In this document: positions 1 to 5,849 of the stretch, piece after piece
Layout of the letters: every line of letters begins with the position of its first letter
Numbering within the stretch: position 1 is the first letter of the stretch
Source: an uncultured Rikenellaceae bacterium
GTDB lineage: Bacteria > Bacteroidota > Bacteroidia > Bacteroidales > Rikenellaceae
Reading direction: 5' to 3'
NCBI GenBank assembly: GCA_949284665.1
Contig: CASDWR010000214.1
Coordinates: forward strand, 1-5,849
DNA: 5,849 nt
Notes under the pieces: model-generated
Database searches by the model: none
What the model saw: the letters and a program-made list of their open reading frames with translations, nothing else
What the model was told of the DNA's origin: nothing
Translations under genes and position numbers: made by a program

Positions 1-318
1 GAAGAGTTGTCTGAAGGACAAGTGCGTGCGGCTCTTACAGCAGCCATGAAGAAAGTGATGGAACAACCTGGAACATTCGATGAGGAGGGTTGGCTGACAA
101 TCGGCGTTTGCGGTGAACAGCCTGAATTGGGAGATGCCTATCTTTCGACGCCATGCGTTTATCTGACCTCGTTGGTATTCCTGCCGTTGGGATTGCCTGC
201 CGAGGACTCGTTCTGGACTTCCCCGGCTCAAGAATGGACGTCCGTACGGGCTTTCTCCGGTCGTTCGTTCCCGATCGATACGTTCCTCAAACCTGTCAAA
301 AAATCTACGAAGAAATAG
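1..318 (+). CDS. DUF2264 domain protein, C-terminal fragment (5' end outside window)
   Basis: The frame is open from the first base and ends with TAG at 316-318, so only the last 105 residues are visible; the TTG at base 7 is not a real start. The fragment matches the C-terminal end of the complete downstream DUF2264 protein. Both share VRxALTA, a GWLT-G-CG-QPE block, an ST--YL segment, LGLPA-D-FW and EW---RA, and about half the aligned residues are identical by eye. It is therefore a tandem paralogue. The family (Pfam PF10022) is an alpha-helical, probably (alpha/alpha)6-type protein in bacterial and fungal polysaccharide loci. I recall related proteins being placed in CAZy GH154 with beta-glucuronidase activity, but could not check this. 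The stop lies 7 bases before the next ATG, which indicates co-transcription. Whether this copy has a signal peptide cannot be seen. Confidence 0.88.
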   Translation, partial: EELSEGQVRAALTAAMKKVMEQPGTFDEEGWLTIGVCGEQPELGDAYLSTPCVYLTSLVFLPLGLPAEDSFWTSPAQEWTSVRAFSGRSFPIDTFLKPVKKSTKK

Positions 319-325
319 TATTGTC

Positions 326-1564
326 ATGAAGAAAAGAGTTTATATCATACTGATTTGTCTGTCCTTGTACTTTGCAGGTGAATGTGTGCCCGTGTCTGCG
401 CAACCTACCGGTGCGGAAGATCGTACATACTGGGTCGAAACACTGACACAGATTGTGGATCCTGTCCTGAAACAAATGAGTAAGGGAAAGTTGCGTAAAA
501 AAATGCCCGTAGAGACACTTTCCGGAGCAAAAAAACCATCAAATGCAAGAACAACCCATCTCGAAGCTCTTGGCCGTACTTTGACCGGGTTGGCCCCCTG
601 GCTGGAACTCGGTCCCGACGAAACGCCCGAAGGGAAATTACGTGCCAAATATATTGAAATGGTGTGTTTGTCCATTAAAAATGGATTCGATCCGCAATCG
701 CCCGATTATTTGAATTTCACGGTAACGAGACAACCGCTGGTCGATGCTGCATTCCTATGTCATGGGCTGATCCGCGCCCCACGTCAGGTTTGGGGTAATT
801 TGGACGAACAGACCAAAAAGAACTTTGTTACGGAAATGAACAATATCCGGAAAATTAAACCGGTCGAAAGTAACTGGTTGCTTTTTTCCGCTATGGTTGA
901 GGCCGCAATGCTCGAATTGACAGGGGATTGGAATCCTGCTCCGGTGGAGTATGCAATCATGCGTTTCAAAGAGTGGTATGCCGGCGATGCGTGGTACGGC
1001 GATGGTCCCGATTTGCATTTCGATTATTACAACAGTTATGTGATCCATCCGATGCTTTACGATATTTTGCGTATCATGCAAAAGCATGGCAAAGGAGAAG
1101 ATGCCTTCTTTTCCGCTGAGACAAAACGTTTTATCCGTTATGCACAACAGCAAGAGCGATTGATCTCTCCCGATGGTGCATATCCGGTAGTGGGAAGATC
1201 GATTGCCTATCGTTTCGGTGCCTTCCAGGTATTGTCGCAGGCGGCACTTCAACACAACCTGCCAGACAATGTGACACCTGCACAGGTGCGCTGTGCTTTG
1301 ACTGCCGTGATAGATCGTCATATGTCGGTCGACGGAAATTTCGATTCGAAAGGATGGCTCACACTTGGATTCTGCGGGCATCAACCCGAAGTGGCTGAAC
1401 GTTATATCTCGACCGGAAGCCTCTATCTATGCACTGCCGTATTTCTGGCGCTCGGCCTGCCTGCCGACGACGAGTTTTGGAGCGCGCCATATACCGAATG
1501 GAGCGGAAAACGTGCATGGCAAGGCGATAGCAGTGTTAAACTGGATAAAGCCATAAAACAATAG
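326..1564 (+). CDS. Exported DUF2264 domain protein, putative glucuronidase-type glycoside hydrolase
   Basis: This is a complete 412-residue protein. Residues 1-25 form a Sec signal peptide: KKR, then a hydrophobic stretch, with likely cleavage after VSA (23-25). Cys20 is not in a lipobox (AGEC), so the mature protein is probably soluble and periplasmic. DUF2264 (PF10022) landmarks in order are RTTHLEALGRTLTGLAPWLEL (about 75-95), NWLLFSAMVEAAML (183-196), an acidic/aromatic block WYAGDAWYGDGPDLHFDYYN (217-236), ISPDGAYPVVGRSIAYRFGA (280-299) and GWLTLGFCGHQPE (343-355). The Asp, His and Tyr residues in the 217-236 block are plausible active-site residues, but this is inferred. The start is ATG at 326, 7 bases after the upstream paralogue's stop; only 39 bases separate its stop from the GH105 gene, so the three are likely one operon. 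A beta-glucuronidase role rests on a recalled link between DUF2264 and GH154. Family assignment is firm; substrate is unknown. Confidence 0.9.
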   Translation: MKKRVYIILICLSLYFAGECVPVSAQPTGAEDRTYWVETLTQIVDPVLKQMSKGKLRKKMPVETLSGAKKPSNARTTHLEALGRTLTGLAPWLELGPDETPEGKLRAKYIEMVCLSIKNGFDPQSPDYLNFTVTRQPLVDAAFLCHGLIRAPRQVWGNLDEQTKKNFVTEMNNIRKIKPVESNWLLFSAMVEAAMLELTGDWNPAPVEYAIMRFKEWYAGDAWYGDGPDLHFDYYNSYVIHPMLYDILRIMQKHGKGEDAFFSAETKRFIRYAQQQERLISPDGAYPVVGRSIAYRFGAFQVLSQAALQHNLPDNVTPAQVRCALTAVIDRHMSVDGNFDSKGWLTLGFCGHQPEVAERYISTGSLYLCTAVFLALGLPADDEFWSAPYTEWSGKRAWQGDSSVKLDKAIKQ

Positions 1565-1603
1565 ACTCGATTTTTATTAATTTAATTTCTTCACTTAACG
1601 TAA

Positions 1604-2746
1604 ATGAAAAAACTTCTCATGTTTTTTGTCGCCGCTTCGATTGGTATTGCGGCTTCTGCCCAGAGTAAATTCTCTGCGGCTTTCGATAAGGACGATGTTG
1701 TGACCGTATGCAATGCTGTTGCTCAATGGCAGGTGGCGAACCATGCCAGCTCTCGGCATCCGAAACTCGACTGGACCAATGGCGCTTTGTATCGTGGCAT
1801 GGTCGAGTGGGGCAAGATGACCGGTGATCCCACTTATTTCAATTTTGTAAGGAATATTGGTGAGGAGTACAACTGGAGCATGTGGAAACGGACCTATCAT
1901 GCAGATGATATATGTGTAGGCCAGGCATTTATTGAAATGTATAAATTGTTCCGTGAGCCCGAAATGATGCGCCCGGCGATGGAACGTGCTTTCTGGGTGG
2001 CCAACCATCCATCGAAAGCTCCTTTGGTGAAGACCGATCCGATCGGAAAGGATGAACGCTGGTCGTGGTGCGATGCACTCTTCATGGCTCCTCCCGTATA
2101 TGCGGCTCTTTACAATCTGACGGGAGAAAAAGTGTATGTGGATTATATGGAAAACGAATTCCGTGAATGCACCGACTCGTTATTCGACAAGGACGAGAAC
2201 CTCTATTACCGTGATTGCAAGAGGATCCCGTTGCGTGAACCCAATGGTGCCAAACAGCTTTGGGGCCGGGGCAACGGATGGGTTTATGGCGGTATTCCGT
2301 TGATTATCGAAAATCTGCCCGATGATTATCCGGTGGATTACTATCTGGACATTTTCCAGAAGATGACCAAAGCCGTTCTTAAAACACAGGATGAGAATGG
2401 CGCATGGCACTCCAGCATGCTCGACCATGGCAGCTATCCGATGCCTGAAAACAGTGCGTCCGCATTTTTCTGTTATGGATTGGCCTGGGGTATTAACAAT
2501 GGTTATCTGAAAGGCAAGAAATACGAAGAGGCTTTGAAGAAAGGTTGGGCTTCTCTGGTGAGCGGTGTACATGAAAATGGATTTCTGGGGTACATTCAGC
2601 CTGTGGGCGCTGCACCTCGTGGAGATGACAGATCGGGATATAACAACAGCGATGTGTACGGTGTAGGGGCATTCCTGTTGGCCGGCAGCGAAATCTATCA
2701 GATGTGCGGCGGTGAACCTGCCAAGCTTGCAGATATTGTGAAATAG
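1604..2746 (+). CDS. Exported GH105 unsaturated glucuronyl/rhamnogalacturonyl hydrolase
   Basis: This 380-residue protein has a signal peptide at residues 1-19 (MKK, hydrophobic core, cleavage near ASA before Gln20), so it probably acts in the periplasm. It belongs to the GH88/GH105 (alpha/alpha)6-barrel hydrolases such as YteR and YesR. These hydrate the 4,5 double bond of the unsaturated uronic acid left by polysaccharide lyases and so release it. Visible motifs are YHADDICVGQ (98-107), WSWCDALFMAPP (153-164) and LWGRGNGWVYGG (219-230). Asp157 fits the catalytic Asp143 of YteR and Asp102 fits its Asp88: the 55-residue spacing is identical. Length matches the family. The start is the ATG at 1604; the A/T-rich leader has no clear Shine-Dalgarno site, as is usual in Bacteroidota. 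It follows the DUF2264 gene by 39 bases and is the last gene before a strong hairpin. The polymer (rhamnogalacturonan I, arabinogalactan side chain or another) cannot be told from this gene alone. Confidence 0.93.
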   Translation: MKKLLMFFVAASIGIAASAQSKFSAAFDKDDVVTVCNAVAQWQVANHASSRHPKLDWTNGALYRGMVEWGKMTGDPTYFNFVRNIGEEYNWSMWKRTYHADDICVGQAFIEMYKLFREPEMMRPAMERAFWVANHPSKAPLVKTDPIGKDERWSWCDALFMAPPVYAALYNLTGEKVYVDYMENEFRECTDSLFDKDENLYYRDCKRIPLREPNGAKQLWGRGNGWVYGGIPLIIENLPDDYPVDYYLDIFQKMTKAVLKTQDENGAWHSSMLDHGSYPMPENSASAFFCYGLAWGINNGYLKGKKYEEALKKGWASLVSGVHENGFLGYIQPVGAAPRGDDRSGYNNSDVYGVGAFLLAGSEIYQMCGGEPAKLADIVK

Positions 2747-2763
2747 TGGAGCGACTGTTTTGT

Positions 2764-2795
2764 AAAGGGGACTCTTGCATGCAAGAGTCCCCTTT
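2764..2795 (+). terminator. Perfect 32-base palindrome, likely bidirectional terminator
   Basis: Bases 2764-2779 are the exact reverse complement of 2780-2795. The arms read AAAGGGGACTCTTGCA and TGCAAGAGTCCCCTTT, folding as a 14-bp stem with a CATG loop. The stem is GC-rich at its base and flanked by AAA and TTT, so either strand makes a hairpin followed by a short T stretch (TTTCTTGT on the plus strand). It starts 17 bases after the GH105 stop and lies between convergent genes, so it most likely ends the plus-strand operon. It could also stop read-through from the minus-strand transporter, whose stop codon is about 170 bases away. The T tract is short, so termination strength is uncertain. 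Confidence 0.85.
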
Positions 2796-2965
2796 CTTGT
2801 ATGAGGATTTCCCTGTTATGAACGATATCCAGATAGGTTAAAACCGTAGATTGGGGGGGGATAATGATGCGGAGAGGTGTCTCTATTCTGAAACTTTGGA
2901 ACCTGGAGATTATGAGGTCGGAAAGGAGTTGTGTCGTCTTTCCCCGTGAAGGCTGAAATTGGCGT
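2796..2965. other. Convergent intergenic spacer with a G8 run
   Basis: This is non-coding sequence between the hairpin and the transporter stop codon. It holds eight consecutive G at 2853-2860 (C8 as read in the transporter's 3' region). I see no convincing second terminator next to the transporter stop, no Bacteroides-type promoter and no credible small gene. A 99-codon minus-strand frame crosses it, but that frame overlaps the transporter start-to-end region and the GH105 3' end and has no recognisable family. Confidence 0.6.
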
Positions 2966-4627
2966 CTATATAAGTGACATGAGAAGGATTTGGGCAATTA
3001 CCACACGTAAAAACATACAGGTCGGATATACGGTGGCATAAGCTACGGCCGGTTTATCGCTCGGGATGGTATCGTTTGCATAGGTCAGGGCCATCGGGTT
3101 GGCCATGCTGCCGCACAGAACCCCCGATATCGAACCGAAATCAAGATGCAAGACCTTCAGCGCAAAGAGTCCGACAATAAATGTGGGGATGATGGTAATG
3201 GCAAACCCCAAGGTGAGCCATAATAACCCTTCAGGCCTTAAAACCGTTTCGAAGAAGTGGGCGCCCGCATCCAGTCCCAAACAGGCAAGATAGGTAGACA
3301 GTCCCAATGCTCGAAGCATCAGATTGGCACTTCGGGTTGTATATGTGACCATGTGGAGTCTCGGTCCGAATGTGCCGACCAGAATGCCCACAATGATGGG
3401 GCCTCCTGCCAAACCGAGTTTGACAGATCCGGCAATGCCCGGGATTGCAATCGGTACAGCCCCTAATGCCAGTCCGAGTGTCATCCCGATAAAAATAGCG
3501 ATTAGATTGGGCTCTTTCAGACTTTTGACAGCATTACCCAGAATTTTTTCAACGTTGTGTACGGCAGTTTTCTCTCCGACGACCGTCAATCTGTCCCCCA
3601 TCTGAAGTGTCAGATCGGGAGTTGCCAATAATTGTACGCCTGAACGATAGACTCGGCTGATGTTGATTCCGTAGAGGTTGCGCAAACGCAACGAACTGAG
3701 GCGTTTCCCGTTTATTTCGGAACGGGTGACAACGATGCGTTGGGAAATCAACTGACTGTCGATCGCATTCCAATCTATATCCTGTTTGTTCCAGTCCTTT
3801 TTTTCCTGAGCTCCGAAGATAGCCTTCAACATGTCGACATCTTCTTCAATGGTGATGACCAGTATACGGTCATTTTCCGTTAGCCGTGTTTCGGAAGTGG
3901 GAATGGTCACCGCACCGTTCCTCCATAAGCGGGAAATGACGAATTTGTGTGTGGTAAGCGTTGCAACCTCTTTGACCGTCTTGTTGAAGATACCGGGATT
4001 TGTAATTTGAAATTCAGTGATAAAGGTCTGGTTTTTCCCTTCATCATCCTGAGCGGGAAGGTCTGTCTGGCGTACGAAGAATCTCCGTGTAAGGGCAATG
4101 GCAAGAATTACGCCTACGACACCCAATGGATATGTCACTGCACAACTTAATGCCGGGCCGCTGCTGGGCAGATCCAATTGTTTGAGGGTTTGTTGTGCGG
4201 CTCCGAGTGCAGGGGTGTTCGTTGTAGCGCCGCACAGGATGCCGACCATGTCAGGCAGCGAGACCCCGGTCGTCAAATGGAACAATACGGTCATCAACGT
4301 ACCTAATACCACTACTGCAAGAGCTAATCCTACCTGCCGAATACCTCCGGCATGGAATGAACTAAAAAATCCCGGTCCAACTTGCAATCCCAATGCATAG
4401 ACGAAGAGTACCAGCCCGAAACTTTCGGCATAGCCTAAAATTTCCGGATCGATCGAGAAGCCCAAATGCCCGGCAAAAATCCCTACGAAAAAAACGAAGG
4501 TAACTCCGAGCGAAATACCGCAGATGCGAATCTTACCCAATGCCAAACCTGCACTTGAGATAAGAGTGATGACGATCAGTGCCTGTAGTGCCGAGTGTTC
4601 GAATAAAAGAGAGTTTATCCAAGCCAT
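2966..4627 (-). CDS. AspT/YidE-YbjL (AAE) family transporter with two TrkA-C domains
   Basis: This is a 553-residue inner-membrane protein in the classic duplicated arrangement. An N-terminal membrane half (about 5-180) contains GLVLFVYALGLQVGPGFF (71-88) and CGATTNTPAL (132-141). Two cytoplasmic RCK-C/TrkA-C domains follow at about 200-275 and 290-365. The C-terminal membrane half (about 372-550) carries the matching motif CGSMANPMAL (505-514). Characterised relatives are the aspartate:alanine antiporter AspT and the succinate exporter SucE of Corynebacterium; the substrate of the Bacteroidota members is not known to me. The frame is open to an ATG at 4993, which would give 675 residues. I chose the ATG at 4627 because MAWINSLLF begins where the family usually begins and because a Bacteroides-type promoter lies just upstream, inside the longer frame. 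It is divergent from the porin gene and convergent with the GH105 operon. The TrkA-C domains suggest ligand gating, but no ligand can be read from the sequence. Confidence 0.92.
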   Translation of the reverse strand: MAWINSLLFEHSALQALIVITLISSAGLALGKIRICGISLGVTFVFFVGIFAGHLGFSIDPEILGYAESFGLVLFVYALGLQVGPGFFSSFHAGGIRQVGLALAVVVLGTLMTVLFHLTTGVSLPDMVGILCGATTNTPALGAAQQTLKQLDLPSSGPALSCAVTYPLGVVGVILAIALTRRFFVRQTDLPAQDDEGKNQTFITEFQITNPGIFNKTVKEVATLTTHKFVISRLWRNGAVTIPTSETRLTENDRILVITIEEDVDMLKAIFGAQEKKDWNKQDIDWNAIDSQLISQRIVVTRSEINGKRLSSLRLRNLYGINISRVYRSGVQLLATPDLTLQMGDRLTVVGEKTAVHNVEKILGNAVKSLKEPNLIAIFIGMTLGLALGAVPIAIPGIAGSVKLGLAGGPIIVGILVGTFGPRLHMVTYTTRSANLMLRALGLSTYLACLGLDAGAHFFETVLRPEGLLWLTLGFAITIIPTFIVGLFALKVLHLDFGSISGVLCGSMANPMALTYANDTIPSDKPAVAYATVYPTCMFLRVVIAQILLMSLI

Positions 4628-4663
4628 ATCGTATGCAGCATTGTTGGTTGCATGTTCAGCAGG

Positions 4664-4695
4664 CAAAGATAGTAAAAGGCAGGTGCAGAGACAAA
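4664..4695 (-). promoter_or_regulatory. Bacteroides-type sigma-ABfr promoter of the transporter gene
   Basis: Read on the minus strand, a -33 element TTTG (4695-4692) is followed after exactly 20 bases by a -7 element TATCTTTG (4671-4664). This is a full match to the Bacteroides consensus TAnnTTTG with the expected 19-21 base spacing. It predicts transcription starting near 4655-4660, leaving a leader of about 30 bases before the ATG at 4627. This rules out translation from the in-frame ATG at 4993 for transcripts made here. The leader has no obvious Shine-Dalgarno sequence. Confidence 0.82.
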
Positions 4696-4735
4696 CGAAA
4701 ACGAATTTATTCAGATTTGGCTGTGCCGAACCGAA

Positions 4736-4751
4736 CCCTATATATACAGGG
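4736..4751. repeat. 16-base near-palindrome upstream of the transporter promoter
   Basis: CCCTATATATACAGGG pairs with its own reverse complement at 14 of 16 positions, with CCCT/AGGG arms around an alternating TA core. It lies about 40 bases upstream of the transporter -33 element, a position where an activator could bind. The symmetry is seen directly; an operator role is a guess. Confidence 0.4.
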
Positions 4752-4813
4752 AGGTATTTTGGCATATATGTTGCGATGGGGCAGAAGCGGATAATGTGTT
4801 GACTCATAAGCGC

Positions 4814-4846
4814 CGCATGGCGACATAAGAAGAGAGTCGCCATGCG
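4814..4846. repeat. 11-bp perfect inverted repeat (hairpin) in the divergent intergenic region
   Basis: CGCATGGCGAC (4814-4824) and GTCGCCATGCG (4836-4846) are exact reverse complements separated by the purine-rich loop ATAAGAAGAGA. GCCGCAT at 4812-4818 can instead pair with ATGCGGC at 4849-4855, so two mutually exclusive folds are possible. No T tract follows on either strand, so a simple terminator is unlikely. It lies about 160 bases upstream of the porin start and about 120 bases upstream of the transporter -33 element. Confidence 0.5.
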
Positions 4847-5005
4847 CGATGCGGCTGCACTGGGAACCGTAACACGGATGTCGGTGTGCCGGCCTGTGAG
4901 TTGCCATGTACGGGGAGACCGGTCGGATCGCAGCACTCGGATAGAGAATCGACGACGGTTTCCCTTCGCGGGAATGAGTAATTGTTGTATCATAAAAAAA
5001 ATCGT

Positions 5006-5849
5006 ATGAAAAAATTTTTACTGATTGCTTTGGCGTTTGTCGGCAGTGTATTTTGTGCGATGGCCGATGAAAACGAGACGGAAGATTCACGGGTTATTTT
5101 TGTCCACCGGGGTGGGTCCCGGGCGACACATTGGGAAAAAGAGGCAATGCGCCATTTCCGGGAGACCCATGTGGCCGGTTTCCAACAGTCGTCGCTTCCG
5201 CGATTCATCATCGCTACCCGTGAGAACAAGTTTTTGCTTGGGATAGGGGGCTATGTGAATTTCCGTACGGCATACGATTTCATGGGAATGGTCGATAACC
5301 TCGATTTCGTAACGTACGACATACCCGTTCCGGATACCTATGCCACACGGGAAAAGGTCTATATGGGGGCCAGTACATCCCGCCTTTTTTTCAAGGCATT
5401 GGCCAATACGAAACGTCTCGGTCGGATTACGGCCTATGTGGAAACCGATTTCCGGGGAGGCGACCCTGCCGGAGAATTGCACTTGCGGTTGGCATACGTC
5501 GCATTTCGCGGATGGTTGTTCGGACAGAACGTAACGACTTTCTGCGACCTGAATGCCTCGCCTACCACAATCGACTTCGAAGGTCCGAATTCCTATAATT
5601 TCACATTCAATACGATGATTCGTTTTACCCATGCGTTCAACAAACACTGGAGCATGGGAGCAGCTCTTGAAATGCCTGCATTGAGCGCTACGTACACCGA
5701 TCGGCTTCAACCGATACCCCAACGGGTGCCCGATTTACCCGTGTATGTCCAATGGAACTGGGGACGAGGGGGATCGAGCCATTTGCGGGCATCGGCCGTT
5801 TTCCGCGATCTTTTCTACTACGATACCGAGCGAAACGCATCGGCCACGA
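5006..5849 (+). CDS. DcaP-like outer-membrane porin, N-terminal part (3' end outside window)
   Basis: The frame runs from ATG 5006 to the window edge with no stop, giving 281 residues. Residues 1-20 are a signal peptide (MKK, hydrophobic core, cleavage after AMA at 18-20). A polar, charged stretch follows (21-70; the most charged part is HWEKEAMRHFRETH at 42-55). Beta-strand sequence then begins with LLGIGGYVNFRTAYDF (77-92). Later landmarks are RLGRITAYVETDF (137-149), HLRLAYVAFRGWLFGQ (159-174) and TFCDLNASPTTIDFEGPN (178-195). These correspond to the DcaP-like trimeric porin pattern: a strand near -GG(Y/F)V-, an acidic DF strand, an LR-AY strand, and a TF-D-xA-P-T-DFEGPN loop. Acinetobacter DcaP passes dicarboxylates and other anions; Bacteroidota homologues are common but their substrates are unclear. 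About one third of the protein is probably missing. The ATG is preceded by A/T-rich sequence (ATAAAAAAAATCGT). Confidence 0.85.
   Translation, partial: MKKFLLIALAFVGSVFCAMADENETEDSRVIFVHRGGSRATHWEKEAMRHFRETHVAGFQQSSLPRFIIATRENKFLLGIGGYVNFRTAYDFMGMVDNLDFVTYDIPVPDTYATREKVYMGASTSRLFFKALANTKRLGRITAYVETDFRGGDPAGELHLRLAYVAFRGWLFGQNVTTFCDLNASPTTIDFEGPNSYNFTFNTMIRFTHAFNKHWSMGAALEMPALSATYTDRLQPIPQRVPDLPVYVQWNWGRGGSSHLRASAVFRDLFYYDTERNASAT

Larger units (their letters stand above)
4628..5005. other. 378-base divergent intergenic region
   Basis: This region separates the transporter and porin starts. From left to right it holds the transporter leader and promoter, a 16-base near-palindrome, an 11-bp hairpin, and a short hairpin TTCCC-TTCGC-GGGAA at 4960-4974 ahead of the porin. 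I found no plus-strand match to the TTTG-N20-TAnnTTTG promoter that I would trust for the porin; TAATTGTTG near 4979 is only a weak resemblance. Both strands happen to be open across much of the region, but the translations look like promoter and leader sequence rather than protein. Confidence 0.6.

Noticed and set aside
345..386. Lipoprotein lipobox at Cys20 of the DUF2264 protein
   Set aside because: The residues before the Cys are AGE; Glu at -1 does not fit a lipobox, and a normal Sec cleavage site after VSA follows.
755..1384. 209-codon open frame on the minus strand inside the DUF2264 gene
   Set aside because: It lies fully antisense to a strongly supported family gene, has no recognisable domain, and its composition reads as a shadow of the plus-strand codons.
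2698..2997. 99-codon minus-strand frame crossing the convergent spacer
   Set aside because: It overlaps the 3' ends of both flanking genes, runs through the terminator palindrome and the C8 tract, and resembles no known family.
4524..4802. Plus-strand frame over the transporter start and its promoter
   Set aside because: It is antisense to the transporter N-terminus and then translates promoter and leader DNA; it has no start context or family support.
4811..4855. CRISPR-like or tandem repeat array
   Set aside because: Only one inverted pair and one extra half-copy are present; there are no regularly spaced direct repeats.
4975..4990. Possible plus-strand -7 element (TAATTGTTG) for the porin
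   Set aside because: It misses the TAnnTTTG consensus and has no TTTG at the right distance upstream, so it is too weak to annotate.
5087..5722. 211-codon open frame on the minus strand opposite the porin
   Set aside because: The plus frame has a signal peptide and DcaP-like strand motifs. The antisense frame has neither a recognisable family nor a promoter.

Overview
The window looks like chromosomal DNA from a member of the Bacteroidota, most likely the order Bacteroidales. The evidence is a promoter of the Bacteroides type (TTTG, 20 bases, TATCTTTG), A/T-rich leaders without clear Shine-Dalgarno sites, exported polysaccharide-processing enzymes with MKK-type signal peptides, and gene families common in gut Bacteroidales. 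I cannot name the genus from the sequence alone.

Layout. Bases 1-2746 (+) hold three co-directional genes, probably the 3' end of a longer operon. They are the C-terminal end of a DUF2264 protein, a complete exported DUF2264 paralogue 7 bases downstream, and an exported GH105 unsaturated glucuronyl/rhamnogalacturonyl hydrolase. A perfect 32-base palindrome just after the GH105 gene (2764-2795) is the likely terminator. It lies between convergent genes and may serve both strands. The next 170 bases are non-coding apart from a run of eight G. The minus strand then carries a two-halved membrane transporter of the AspT/YidE-YbjL (AAE) family with two central TrkA-C/RCK-C domains. The reading frame is open up to base 4993, but the promoter position and family length both put the true start at base 4627, giving 553 residues. 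A 378-base divergent intergenic region (4628-5005) holds that promoter, a 16-base near-palindrome, and an 11-bp hairpin with a competing alternative pairing. From 5006 to the right edge (+) runs the N-terminal 281 residues of a DcaP-like outer-membrane porin, cut off by the window end.

How the genes may work together. The left block fits the periplasmic, side-chain-trimming end of a polysaccharide utilisation locus whose substrate carries glucuronic or unsaturated uronic acid ends, such as rhamnogalacturonan or arabinogalactan. The right block pairs an inner-membrane carrier of an amino-acid/dicarboxylate antiporter family with a divergently transcribed outer-membrane porin of a family linked to dicarboxylates. 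A joint role in moving small organic acids is possible but is inference. I saw no mobile element, CRISPR array, tRNA or rRNA. The region most worth a second look is 4628-5005.
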